A stretch of DNA of 64,000 bases, taken from positions 415,278-479,277 of the forward strand of contig NZ_CABVQK010000007.1 in assembly GCF_902499335.1 (NCBI RefSeq). The letters are read 5' to 3'. Position numbers and translations under genes: made by a program. Position 1 is the stretch's first letter. The number at the start of each line of letters is the position of its first letter. Shown here piece by piece: positions 46,594-55,487 of this stretch. The notes beneath the pieces are model-generated. The model did not search any database and was not told the DNA's origin. It was given only the letters and a program-made list of their open reading frames with translations. This stretch comes from Burkholderia lata (GTDB taxonomy: Bacteria > Pseudomonadota > Gammaproteobacteria > Burkholderiales > Burkholderiaceae).

Positions 46594-48267
46594 ATGAAAG
46601 CAGCATCTTTGCATCCACAGCCAGGTGCGGCGGCCGCCGCACCCGACGTTGCCGCAGGCCGCGCCGCCCGGCGCCTGCGAGCGGCGCGTCGCGAGCGCCG
46701 GCCGTGGACCGTCAAGGCGACGTTGCGCGCCGCATTCGCGATCCTGCTCGTCGGCACACTGGCGATCGGCATGTTTTCGTTGTGGCAGATCAGCCGGCTG
46801 AACGCGTCGATCGCGTCAGTCTACGAGCAGGGCCACGTCGCGAGCCGCGCGGCCGAGGAGGTTCGGGCCGAAGTGCTGCGCGCGAGCCGTGCCCAGAAGA
46901 TGCTGCTGACTGCGACCACCGCGAAGGAGCGCGACGAACTGGGCGCGGAAGTGGGCGCGGGGCTCGCGTCGATCGGCCACGCGCTCGGCACGCTGCAGCG
47001 CTACGCGGATCCGGCCGACGTCGACGACTCGGCGCGGCTGCGCGCATTCTCGACGGCGGTCGGCACGTGGAGCGCGCACCTGCGCGATTTCGTCGAGCTC
47101 GTGCGCGCGCAGCCGCTCGACCTGTCGCAGATGAACTGGCAGGTCGGCACGCAGGATGTGTCGCTGCTGGTCGAAACCGGCAAGCTCGAGAAACTCGTCG
47201 CCGAGCTCGTGAAGACGCGCGGCGCGAAGTCGAAGGCGACACTCGATGCGTCCGCCACCATTTTCTCGTCGTCGTTCGCGATGATCGCGGCGATGACGGT
47301 TGCACTGATCGTGCTCGCGATCGTCATCGCCGAGCGCGTCGTACGCCGTCTCGCGTCGCAGCTCGGTGGCGAGCCCGCGCACGCGAAGGCGATCGCCGCC
47401 GACATCGCGCGTGGCGACCTGACGCAACCGATCAAGCTGGGCCGGCACGACCGCGACAGCATGGTGCGTGCGCTGGCCGAGATGCAGACGGGGCTCGCGG
47501 CGACCGTCGGCGAGATCGCCGTCAGCGCCGAGGCGATCGCGGCCGCTTCCGGCGAAATCTCCACCGGCAATCTCGATCTGTCGAAACGCACCGAGCAGCA
47601 GGCCGTCGCGCTCGAGCGTACCGCGGCCAGCATGGAGCAGCTCACGTCGACCGTACGGCAGAACGCCGAGAACGCGCGGCAGGCGAGCGCGCTCGCGGCC
47701 AATGCGTCGGCCGTGGCGGAGACGGGTGGGGAAGTCGTCGGGCGTGTGGTGGCGACGATGAGCGAGATCGACGACAGCGCGAAGAACATCCGCGACATCA
47801 TCGGCACGATCGAGGGGATCGCGTTTCAGACCAACATTCTCGCGTTGAACGCGGCGGTCGAGGCCGCGCGCGCCGGCGAGCAGGGGCGCGGCTTCTCGGT
47901 GGTCGCAGGCGAGGTCCGCCTGCTCGCGCAGCGCGCGGCGACCGCGGCGAAGGAGATCCGCGCGCTGATCGGCGCGTCGGTCGAGCGCGTCGCCAACGGT
48001 GCGGCGCTCGCGCACGATGCGGGCCGCACGATGGGTGACGTCGTGCGAGCGGTCAAGCGCGTGACCGACATCATCGGTGAAATTTCTGCCGCATCGGACG
48101 AGCAGAGCGCCGGGATCGACGAGATCGGCCGCGCGGTCACGCAGATGGACTCCGGCACCCAGCAGAACGCGGCACTCGTCGAGCAGGCTGCCGCCGCGGC
48201 GAACGCGCTCGACGAGCAGGCGCAGGCGTTGAAGTCGCTGGTCGGGCGCTTTCGCATCGCGGCCTGA
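46594..48267 (+). CDS. Methyl-accepting chemotaxis protein
   Basis: 557 residues. A basic, Ala/Arg-rich cytoplasmic N-terminus of about 40 residues, TM1 about 44-65, a periplasmic four-helix-bundle sensor (about 66-225), TM2 about 227-250, HAMP, then the signalling domain. The hairpin tip is [28 protein letters not shown], the fully conserved CheA/CheW contact. There is no C-terminal CheR-binding pentapeptide. CGGGGATAG precedes the ATG. Tar/Tsr-like layout; the ligand is unknown. Confidence 0.94.
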   Translation: MKAASLHPQPGAAAAAPDVAAGRAARRLRAARRERRPWTVKATLRAAFAILLVGTLAIGMFSLWQISRLNASIASVYEQGHVASRAAEEVRAEVLRASRAQKMLLTATTAKERDELGAEVGAGLASIGHALGTLQRYADPADVDDSARLRAFSTAVGTWSAHLRDFVELVRAQPLDLSQMNWQVGTQDVSLLVETGKLEKLVAELVKTRGAKSKATLDASATIFSSSFAMIAAMTVALIVLAIVIAERVVRRLASQLGGEPAHAKAIAADIARGDLTQPIKLGRHDRDSMVRALAEMQTGLAATVGEIAVSAEAIAAASGEISTGNLDLSKRTEQQAVALERTAASMEQLTSTVRQNAENARQASALAANASAVAETGGEVVGRVVATMSEIDDSAKNIRDIIGTIEGIAFQTNILALNAAVEAARAGEQGRGFSVVAGEVRLLAQRAATAAKEIRALIGASVERVANGAALAHDAGRTMGDVVRAVKRVTDIIGEISAASDEQSAGIDEIGRAVTQMDSGTQQNAALVEQAAAAANALDEQAQALKSLVGRFRIAA

Positions 48268-48288
48268 GCGCGCCCGGCCGTTCAGCCA

Positions 48289-49164
48289 TTACGACTTCTT
48301 CTGCTTGTCGGGATCGATGATGACCGTGCAGGTCGTGCCCGCCGACAGCACCACGTCGGCCGGCACGTCGTCGATCTTGATGCGTACCGGCACGCGCTGC
48401 GCGAGGCGCACCCAGTTGAAGGTCGGGTTCACGTCCGCGACGAGATCGCGGCTTTGCGGGTTGTCGCGATCGTAGATGCCGCGCGAAATGCTTTCGACGT
48501 GGCCCTTCATCACGCCGCCGCTCATCAGCCGCATCTCGGCCGGCGCGCCGATCTTCACGCGCGGCAGCTTGGTTTCCTCGAAGTAGCCGTAGACCCAGAA
48601 CGAGTGGCTGTCGACGATCGCGAGCTTCGCCTGGCCGGCCACCGCGTAGTTGCCCTTGAACGTCTGCAGGTTCGTGATGTAGCCGTCGACCGGCGCGACG
48701 ACGCGCGTGCGCTCGAGGTTGAGCTTCGCGGCGTCGAGCGCGGCGATCGCCTGCTGGTACTGCGCATCGGCGCTCGATGCGCTGTGCGCGGCGTTCTCGC
48801 GGTTTTCCTTCGACACGACGAGCGCATCGAGATCCGCGCGGCGGGCCGCGTCGTCACGGCGCATCTGCAGTTCCGCGCGGCGGGCGGCGACGGCTGCCTG
48901 CGCCTGCTCGACTGCGATCTGATAGTGCGACGGATCGATCTGCATGATCAGGTCGCCCTTTTTCACGAGCTGGTTGTCATGCACGGGCAATTCGACGATC
49001 GCGCCCGACACGTCCGGCGCGACGTTGACGATCTCGGCGCGCACGCGCCCGTCGCGCGTCCACGGATCGTCCATGTAGTGCACCCACAGCGAGCGCCCGA
49101 TCAGGATCGCGACGAGAAGAATGACGGCGGTCGCGACGAAGCCGAAGAGTTTTCTGAGAATCAT
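48289..49164 (-). CDS. Membrane fusion protein of an aromatic-acid efflux pump (AaeA-like)
   Basis: 291 residues, HlyD family. One N-terminal membrane anchor (about 5-27), then MDDPWTRDGRVRAEIVNVAPDVSG, the biotinyl-lipoyl half motif VHDNQLVKKGDLIMQID, a coiled-coil hairpin rich in Ala/Glu (about 80-150), and the second lipoyl half VVAPVDGYITNLQTFKGNY. It bridges the inner-membrane FUSC pump and the outer-membrane NodT factor of the same operon. Third gene after NodT, FUSC and DUF1656 in transcription order. Confidence 0.92.
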   Translation of the reverse strand: MILRKLFGFVATAVILLVAILIGRSLWVHYMDDPWTRDGRVRAEIVNVAPDVSGAIVELPVHDNQLVKKGDLIMQIDPSHYQIAVEQAQAAVAARRAELQMRRDDAARRADLDALVVSKENRENAAHSASSADAQYQQAIAALDAAKLNLERTRVVAPVDGYITNLQTFKGNYAVAGQAKLAIVDSHSFWVYGYFEETKLPRVKIGAPAEMRLMSGGVMKGHVESISRGIYDRDNPQSRDLVADVNPTFNWVRLAQRVPVRIKIDDVPADVVLSAGTTCTVIIDPDKQKKS

Positions 49165-49176
49165 GATGGTTCGGAA

Positions 49177-49380
49177 TCAACGGTAAACGGCAAGACTCAG
49201 TCCGCCGCAAATGCAGACAAGAAGGCAGGCCCGGAACAGCGACGGGTGCCAGACGAGACGGTAGAGGCCCGTATAGGCGAGCAGGCGGTCGACGGCCCAG
49301 GTCGCGAGCGCGCCGAGGACGAACATCAGCACCACCGTGGGCATGTAGGCATCGAGAATGGCGATTTCACGCGGCATCAT
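49177..49380 (-). CDS. DUF1656 small membrane protein (AaeX-like)
   Basis: 67 residues with two membrane helices (about 12-34 and 45-63). The N-terminal MPREIAILDAYMPTVV is typical of DUF1656/AaeX proteins found between AaeA and AaeB genes. Its start overlaps the end of the FUSC gene by four bases. The role in pump assembly is not established. Confidence 0.88.
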   Translation of the reverse strand: MMPREIAILDAYMPTVVLMFVLGALATWAVDRLLAYTGLYRLVWHPSLFRACLLVCICGGLSLAVYR

Positions 49381-51581
49381 GACGAGGCTCCTGGTTGGGG
49401 ACGCACGGGGCGGTTGCGGTTGAGCGCGGCGAGCGGCGATTCAGGATCGAGCAGGGCCGTGCGCACGAAATGCAGGTGGCTCAGGATGCGCTGCAGCCGG
49501 TGGCGCTCCTCGCGCGACAGCTCGAACGCGTCGAGCGTCTGCCGAGTCGCATCGATCGCCGCATTGGTCGCGGCGAGCGTTGCGTCGAAGCGTGCAACGT
49601 TCGGCTTCGAGAACAGCGTCGACAGCGCGGTGCGCATCGTCTCGATCGCGCGGCGCCACGGCATTGCCGGCGCATAGCGCGGGTCGGTTGGCAGTGCCGC
49701 CAGCTCGTGGCGCAGGTCGATCGTCGCGTTGCCGGTTTCGAGCACGGCGAACATCCAGCGCAGCGCGTCGCGCTGCACGTCCGGCTGATCGGCGGACAGC
49801 GCGTGCGCCTGGTACATCAGGTCGCGCGCACCGCTCTCGAACCGCGTGCGCAAGCCGGCGAGCCGCGCGTGGCCGGCCGCGACGGCCTGGTGGCGCAGGT
49901 CGGCGAACAGCCGCTTCTTGAGCCACGGCGCGGTCGGCGGGAACAGCACCGCGAATGCGATCGCCGATACGAGCATCGACAGCACGAGCGCAAGCGCGTC
50001 GTTCATGAAGCTCATGGGGTCGTAGTGCGTGATGCTGTCGGGGCCGGCGAGGAAGCAGAAGAAGATCAGGTAGCCCATTCCGTAGCCCGCGAGCTTCGGC
50101 TTCAGCGTCATGTAGATGCCGATCGCGAGCAGCGGCGCGAGTGCGACGCACAGCAGCGGGAACCCGTCGATATGCGGATAGATGCCGAACATCAGCAGGA
50201 AGCCGGTGCAGACGGCGAGCGCCGTACCGATGCCCATCTGCGCGGACATCGCGGTCGGGCGCGGCGTCGACGACGCGAGCGCGCAGGTGGCCGCGGCCGT
50301 CAGCGTGAGCGTCACGCCGCTCGGCCACGCGGTCTCGATCCAGAACCAGCCGAGCAGGAGAATCACGGTCGCGGTGCGGATCGCCGCGATCACCATTGCC
50401 GTCGCGTTGGTGCGCGGCTCGTAGCGCTCGATCCAGCGCTCGCGTTCGTGCGTCGCGGTCGACAGCGATGCGTAGGTCGCCGCGTACTCGTGCAGGTCGG
50501 TGATGAAGCGGTACAACAGCTCGGCGGCCGTATCGAAGTCGAGCAGCGGAAAGTCCGGCTGCGTCTCGAGTACCGCACGTGTCGCGCGGATGCGGCGCGG
50601 CAGTGCGTCGCGCCATGCAAGCAATTGCCCGGCAGCGAGCCCCGCGTCGGTCGACGTACGCACGGGCTCGCCGGCGGGCGTCGTCAGCAACGGCGCGATC
50701 TCGCGGAAATACGGCTCGATCGCATCGATCGCGGCCTGCGCGCCGACTGCGTGCAGCCGGTTCATCAACTGGTGCAGGGCGTGGAAGCGGCTCGACGCGC
50801 TCATGAACTCGCTGTTCAGCCGCGCGAGGCGGCCGCTGCGCATGCGCGTGTCCGGGTCCTCGAACACGGCCATGCTGCGCGCGGCCTCGAAGCCGACCAC
50901 GTCGGCGACGAAGCGCGTGTGGATGGTCTCGATGTGCGCGCGGTCGAGCTGACCCGACAGCGCCGACGCGACATAGTCGACGAAGCTGCCGAAGCGCTTG
51001 CGTACCGTCGTGCGCATCTGCTCGCCCGTGTACTGCGGAAACACGAGCGCACTGACGACGCCGGCCGACACGATCCCGATGATGACTTCCGAGACGCGCG
51101 TCATCGCGCTCATGAATGCACCGTCGGGATGCTGCGACGCGGGCAGGCCGATCAGCGCGGTCGTATAGCCGGCGAGCAGGAAGCCGTAGCTGCGGAAGTT
51201 ACGGTTGCGCGCGGCGCCGGCGGTGCACAGCGCGATCCACAGGGCGACGGCCAGCAGGAACAGCTGCGGCTGCTGCGGGAACAGCCCGACGAACGTGAGC
51301 GTCGCGATGAGCCCGAAGATCGTGCCGGCGACCCGGTAGAAGCTTTTCGCGAGCACGGCGCCGCTTTGCGGCTGCATCACGATGAACACGGTGGTCATTG
51401 CGGTCTTCGGCGCCGGCAGGTCGAGCCGCATCGACACGCCGGTTGCGATGAACGCGGCGAGCAGCGCCTTGAACAGGTAGAGCCACGCGGCGCCGTCGGT
51501 GCGGGCCCAGTCGCCGAACGCGGCGGTCCAGGCCGCGAACGGACCGCCGGCGGGCGTGGAAGCGGGGGAAGAGGCAGACAT
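49377..51581 (-). CDS. FUSC-family efflux pump (AaeB-like)
   Basis: 734 residues. Two blocks of about six membrane helices (about 35-180 and 410-540), each followed by a cytoplasmic helical region, the FUSC layout. Motif MQPQSGAVLAKSFYRVAGT in the first block is characteristic. AaeB in E. coli expels hydroxybenzoates with AaeA; the same role is likely here. Stop and start overlaps with DUF1656, and 14 bases after the NodT gene, show one transcript. Confidence 0.92.
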   Translation of the reverse strand: MSASSPASTPAGGPFAAWTAAFGDWARTDGAAWLYLFKALLAAFIATGVSMRLDLPAPKTAMTTVFIVMQPQSGAVLAKSFYRVAGTIFGLIATLTFVGLFPQQPQLFLLAVALWIALCTAGAARNRNFRSYGFLLAGYTTALIGLPASQHPDGAFMSAMTRVSEVIIGIVSAGVVSALVFPQYTGEQMRTTVRKRFGSFVDYVASALSGQLDRAHIETIHTRFVADVVGFEAARSMAVFEDPDTRMRSGRLARLNSEFMSASSRFHALHQLMNRLHAVGAQAAIDAIEPYFREIAPLLTTPAGEPVRTSTDAGLAAGQLLAWRDALPRRIRATRAVLETQPDFPLLDFDTAAELLYRFITDLHEYAATYASLSTATHERERWIERYEPRTNATAMVIAAIRTATVILLLGWFWIETAWPSGVTLTLTAAATCALASSTPRPTAMSAQMGIGTALAVCTGFLLMFGIYPHIDGFPLLCVALAPLLAIGIYMTLKPKLAGYGMGYLIFFCFLAGPDSITHYDPMSFMNDALALVLSMLVSAIAFAVLFPPTAPWLKKRLFADLRHQAVAAGHARLAGLRTRFESGARDLMYQAHALSADQPDVQRDALRWMFAVLETGNATIDLRHELAALPTDPRYAPAMPWRRAIETMRTALSTLFSKPNVARFDATLAATNAAIDATRQTLDAFELSREERHRLQRILSHLHFVRTALLDPESPLAALNRNRPVRPQPGASS

Positions 51582-51595
51582 GGCGTCGCTCCGCG

Positions 51596-53203
51596 TTATC
51601 GTGCGGCCGGCACGCCGGACGCACCGGCGGCGGCGACCTGCGCGGGCCGGGCGACTGCTGCCACGGGCTTCGCGACCGACGCGGCGGCAGGCGCGGCTGC
51701 GCCCGCGGAGGATTTGCCGTGCGACGGATCGCCGCCCGACGGATCGCCGCCCGGTATATCCGTACCCGTCTCGACACCACCACCGAGCGCGGCCATCAGC
51801 TGCGCGTGCGCGGCGAGGCGTTCCGCATCGATGCGGGCGGCCGTCTCCTGCGCGCGCAGCAACTGCTGCTGCGCGACCAGCACGTTCACGTAGTCGGTCA
51901 GCCCGCGGCGGAAGCCTTCGCGCGACAGCTGGTAGCTGCGGTCGTTGGCGGCCACCGAGCGTGCGGCGTCCTTCTTCTGCGTATCGAGCGAGCGGATCCG
52001 CACGACCTGGTCGGCGATGTCCTTGAGCGCACCGACGATCGTCTGGTTGTAGCGCTCGACCGCCTGGTCGTAGCCGGCATTCGCCGCGCCGAGCTGCGCG
52101 CGCAGCCGGCCGCCTTCGAAGATCGGCAGCGACAGCGCGGGGCCGGCCGTCCAGCCGCCGTTCATCGCGCGCAGGAAGTCGGTGAATGGCGCGGTCACGC
52201 CGAAGCCGCCGACCGTCGCGAGCAGGTCGATGTTCGGGTAGAACGACGCCTTCGCGACATCGATGCCGCGCGCCTGCGCGTCGACCGTCCAGCGCGCCGC
52301 GACGACGTCGGGGCGGCGGCCGAGCAGGTCGGCCGGCATAGCCGACGGCAGGCCGGCATGCGCGTCGAGCGACAGCTGCGGCCGCTTGATCGCATCGCCG
52401 GCGCCCGGACCCTTGCCGGCCAGCGCGGCAAGCTGGTGCCGCGCGAGCTGGATCGCTTCCTCGTAGCTGTCGATCTGGCGCTCATAATCGGGCAGCGTCG
52501 ATTCCGCCTGGCTCACTTCGAGCTGCGTGCCGAGGCCGGCCTGCAGCCGCTTGCGTGCGAGATCGGCGAGCGAGCGCTGGCGTTCGAACGTTTCGTGCGC
52601 GAGATCGAGCAGCGCGTAGTTCATCGACATGCCGACATACGCGCGCACGACGTTGACTTCGAGTTCGAGCTTCGCCGCGCGCGCGTCGGCGGCGGTCGCA
52701 TGCGCGGTGTCGAGCGCGCGTTCGGTCGCGTTCTTGTCCTTGCCCCACAGGTCGAGGTGGTACGACAGGCCGAGCGTGCCGGTATTGTTCCAGGTATCGG
52801 CATTCGCGAGCGGACCCGGGCCGTAGTACACGTTGTCCGGCCAGTGTTCGCGCATCAGCGAGAGGTTGCCGTTGATCTGCGGCAATTCGGCCGAGCGGGC
52901 CACGCGTGCCATCGCTTGCGCTTCGCGCACCCGGGCCTCGGCGGCCGCGAGCGTCGGGTTGCCGGCCTGGGCGTTGGCGATCCAGGCGTCGAGTTGCGGA
53001 TCACGGTAGGCGCGCCACCAGTCGGCTGCTGGCCAGCCCGCGTCACGGTCGGCCGCACGGATCGCGGCGCCGGCGTCGAGCGCGTTCGCCTCGATGCGGG
53101 CCGACTGCGGCTTGTTGTCGCCCATGCTCGCGCATCCGGCCATTATTAATGAGACTGCAAGAACCGCCAGTGCGATCGTCCCTTTTTTTGCCGGAGACTG
53201 CAC
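51596..53203 (-). CDS. NodT-family outer membrane efflux lipoprotein
   Basis: 535 residues. Lipoprotein signal with lipobox LIMAGC (cysteine about 24). Two OEP domains: first WWRAYRDPQLDAWIANAQAGNPTL, second LLGRRPDVVAARWTVDAQARGIDVAKASFYPNI. The C-terminal 55 residues form an Ala/Pro/Gly-rich tail that includes a tandem GGDPS-GGDPS, longer than usual in NodT. First gene of the efflux operon, so the complete tripartite pump is encoded together. Confidence 0.92.
   Translation of the reverse strand: MQSPAKKGTIALAVLAVSLIMAGCASMGDNKPQSARIEANALDAGAAIRAADRDAGWPAADWWRAYRDPQLDAWIANAQAGNPTLAAAEARVREAQAMARVARSAELPQINGNLSLMREHWPDNVYYGPGPLANADTWNNTGTLGLSYHLDLWGKDKNATERALDTAHATAADARAAKLELEVNVVRAYVGMSMNYALLDLAHETFERQRSLADLARKRLQAGLGTQLEVSQAESTLPDYERQIDSYEEAIQLARHQLAALAGKGPGAGDAIKRPQLSLDAHAGLPSAMPADLLGRRPDVVAARWTVDAQARGIDVAKASFYPNIDLLATVGGFGVTAPFTDFLRAMNGGWTAGPALSLPIFEGGRLRAQLGAANAGYDQAVERYNQTIVGALKDIADQVVRIRSLDTQKKDAARSVAANDRSYQLSREGFRRGLTDYVNVLVAQQQLLRAQETAARIDAERLAAHAQLMAALGGGVETGTDIPGGDPSGGDPSHGKSSAGAAAPAAASVAKPVAAVARPAQVAAAGASGVPAAR
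51722..51751. repeat. Two perfect 15-bp tandem units inside the NodT gene
   Basis: CGACGGATCGCCGCC occurs twice in direct succession and codes for the repeated GGDPS in the C-terminal tail. Unit length is a multiple of three, so copy-number change would not shift the frame. Confidence 0.9.
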
Positions 53204-53360
53204 GATTTTCTCCCTTTCGGATATAGATGAGTCGGATGCGATTATATTTTTCAGCGATTCCTGAATAAATGGACAAGGGTGAAAGTCATTTTTACGAATC
53301 CTGAGACAATACTTGTTCGCGTCTGTGCAACAATCCGTCCGGATTCACACGGGTAATGGG
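53204..53360. promoter_or_regulatory. Divergent promoter region of the efflux operon and its LysR gene
   Basis: 157 bases. On the minus strand TATAAT lies at 53241-53246, a good -10 for the pump operon. Two near-identical direct repeats, CGATTCCTGA (53255-53264) and CGAATCCTGA (53295-53304), are exactly 40 bases apart; the first overlaps the expected -35 zone. Likely LysR binding sites. Confidence 0.6.
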
Positions 53361-54302
53361 ATGGATACGCTACAAAACATGCGGGTATTCGTCCGCGTGG
53401 TCGACGCGGGAAGCTTTACCGCGGCCGCCCAGCAGATGAATTCGACCACCGCCTACGCGTCACGCGCGGTCTCGGATCTCGAGGCGCACCTGCGCACGCG
53501 CCTCCTGAATCGCACGACGCGCCGGATCGCGCTGACCGAAGCCGGCGAGCGCTATCTGCAGCGCTGCGAGCAGATCCTCGCGTATGTCGACCAGGCTGAA
53601 GCCGAGGCGGGCGATGCGCATGCACGCCCGTCGGGCAAGCTGAAGGTTCATTGCTTCACGAGCCTCGGCCAGCACTACCTGGTGCCGGCCATCGCGCGCT
53701 ATCGCGAGCGCTATCCGGACGTGCACGTCGAGCTGACGCTCGCGCAGCGGATGCCCGACCTGCTCGACGAGGGGTATGACGTTGCGATCGTCGTCGGCCG
53801 CGACCTGCCGGATTCGGGGCTCGTATCGCAGCGGCTCGGCGAGAGCTACAGCGTCGTATGCGCATCGCCCGCCTATGTCGAGGCGCACGGCGTGCCGCAG
53901 CGGCCGGCCGATCTCGCGCAGCACATCTGTCTCGGGATGGTCGCGCCGGGCTTTCAGTTCGACGAATGGGCGCTGGCGGGGCCGAACGGTGACGAGGTCG
54001 TCCCGATCACGGCGCCGCCGTTTCGCGTGAACGTCGCCGAGGCGCTTGCAGTGGCGGTGCGTGAGGGGATGGGGGTCGGCGGGCTGCCGCTCTATTCGGC
54101 GATCGGCTGGCTGCGCAGCGGGCACATCGTGCGCGTGATGCCCGAATACCGGTCGCACGTGATGAACATCTACGCGCTGTATCCGTCGCGCCAGTACCTC
54201 GACGCGAAAATTCGCACCTGGGTCGATTTCCTGCGCGACGAACTGCCGGCCACGCTCGCAGCCGACGAAGCCGCGCTCGAGCAGTACACGCGTGCGACAT
54301 GA
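53361..54302 (+). CDS. LysR-family regulator, AaeR-like
   Basis: 313 residues from the ATG at 53361. HTH in MRVFVRVVDAGSFTAAAQQMNSTTAYASRAVSDLE, followed by RTTRRIALTEAGERYLQRCEQI, and a substrate-binding domain. Divergent from the four-gene efflux operon, so it most likely induces the pump on aromatic acids (inference by analogy with AaeR). A TTG 16 codons upstream is an unlikely start. Confidence 0.92.
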   Translation: MDTLQNMRVFVRVVDAGSFTAAAQQMNSTTAYASRAVSDLEAHLRTRLLNRTTRRIALTEAGERYLQRCEQILAYVDQAEAEAGDAHARPSGKLKVHCFTSLGQHYLVPAIARYRERYPDVHVELTLAQRMPDLLDEGYDVAIVVGRDLPDSGLVSQRLGESYSVVCASPAYVEAHGVPQRPADLAQHICLGMVAPGFQFDEWALAGPNGDEVVPITAPPFRVNVAEALAVAVREGMGVGGLPLYSAIGWLRSGHIVRVMPEYRSHVMNIYALYPSRQYLDAKIRTWVDFLRDELPATLAADEAALEQYTRAT

Positions 54303-54419
54303 CAGCGCGGTTGACCGCAATCTGACGAGATTTGTCCTTCACGCAACATTTTTTTACGAACGTGTGTCGGACAGTTTGATACTGTGGGAATTAACGAGAT
54401 ACGCAACCCCGGAGCAGCA

Positions 54420-54572
54420 ATGGATACGCACCTGATGATCGGCCTTGGAGTCCTGCTGGGCGCGGCCGCGGCCGCCGCGGCGACCCGCGACCTGCTGCGT
54501 GCGATGAAGGCGAAGGCGCAGATGAAGCCGGTTCCGGTGCGCGTGCGCGAGCAACGCCGCCCCGGCCGCTGA
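54420..54572 (+). CDS. Small membrane protein, 50 residues
   Basis: MDTHLMIGLGVLLGAAAAAA forms one membrane helix, followed by a basic tail (RAMKAKAQMKPVPVRVREQRRPGR). A CGGAGCAG box precedes the ATG. No family recognised. The basic C-terminus predicts it stays in the cytoplasm. It sits between the LysR gene and the convergent phosphoesterase gene, with AT-rich sequence (54330-54400) ahead that could be a promoter. Confidence 0.6.
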   Translation: MDTHLMIGLGVLLGAAAAAAATRDLLRAMKAKAQMKPVPVRVREQRRPGR

Positions 54573-54631
54573 TCCCGCGGTCGCGCTCTGGGTCGAAAAT
54601 GGCCGCGCAACGCGGCCGGGCGGGCCGGCGT

Positions 54632-55462
54632 TCAGCCGAGCTCGACGACCTTGTCCCACGCGAACGCGGTATTTTCCAGTTCGCCGGTGCGCCGGTGGAT
54701 GTAGCCGCGCGGATTGCACACCACGCGTGTGCCGCCGTCCGCCACATAGTCGAATGACGTATGCGTGTGGCCGTGGAGCCACAGATTGACCGGCGGCTGC
54801 ACGAGTTCCGCCATGTCCGTAACGAATCCCGCCGACGCAAGATCTTCCGCATAGCGCTCCGCCAGCGAACGCCGGTGCGGCGCGTGGTGGGTAACGACGA
54901 TCGTTTGGCCCGCGAACGGCGTCGCGAGCTGCGCTTCGAGCCACGCGCGGCTGCGTCGATGCAGCGCGATCGCGTCGGCCGGCGAGAAATCCCGTTCCGG
55001 CGTGCCCGGCGCCGCATGCAGTGCCGCGTCATGCGGCCAGGTCACCTGGATCAATCCCTTGAAATCGAGCATTACGCGCAGCCCGGCCTCGATCGAGCTG
55101 GCAAGGCTGGCTTCGTCGGCGCCGAACAGCGAAAAATCGGCCCAGAGCGTAGTTCCTAGCACGCGAAAGCGCTGCGCGGGATCGACGTAGACGTCGTTGT
55201 TCAGGTAGTGCACGTTGTCGAGCGCCTGTGCCGCATCGCGCATCGCCGTCTCCAGCGCGCCGAATTCCCCGTCGTAGTACTCGTGGTTGCCCGGCACGTA
55301 GATCACCGGCACCTCGGGATCGAACGTTTCGGCGGCCCAGCGCAACCCTTCCGCGTGATTGTGGATGTCGCCGGCCAGCACGACGAGATCCGCGTCGGCA
55401 TGCGGGATCGCGTCGGGCAGGTTGCTTTCGAGATGCAGGTCGGACAGGACGCGGATTTTCAC
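54632..55462 (-). CDS. Calcineurin-like metallophosphoesterase
   Basis: 276 residues. All metallophosphoesterase blocks are present: DLHLE (about 8-12), GDIHNH (about 31-36), GNHEYY (about 58-63), THHAPH (about 192) and GHTHTSFDY (about 231). Two metal ions are expected. Substrate unknown: nucleotides, phospholipids or 2',3'-cyclic phosphates are all possible. It lies 25 bases downstream of the FAD-enzyme gene and may be cotranscribed with it. Confidence 0.92.
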   Translation of the reverse strand: MKIRVLSDLHLESNLPDAIPHADADLVVLAGDIHNHAEGLRWAAETFDPEVPVIYVPGNHEYYDGEFGALETAMRDAAQALDNVHYLNNDVYVDPAQRFRVLGTTLWADFSLFGADEASLASSIEAGLRVMLDFKGLIQVTWPHDAALHAAPGTPERDFSPADAIALHRRSRAWLEAQLATPFAGQTIVVTHHAPHRRSLAERYAEDLASAGFVTDMAELVQPPVNLWLHGHTHTSFDYVADGGTRVVCNPRGYIHRRTGELENTAFAWDKVVELG

Positions 55463-55487
55463 GGGCGTGGCTCCGGAGTGGGCGGCT

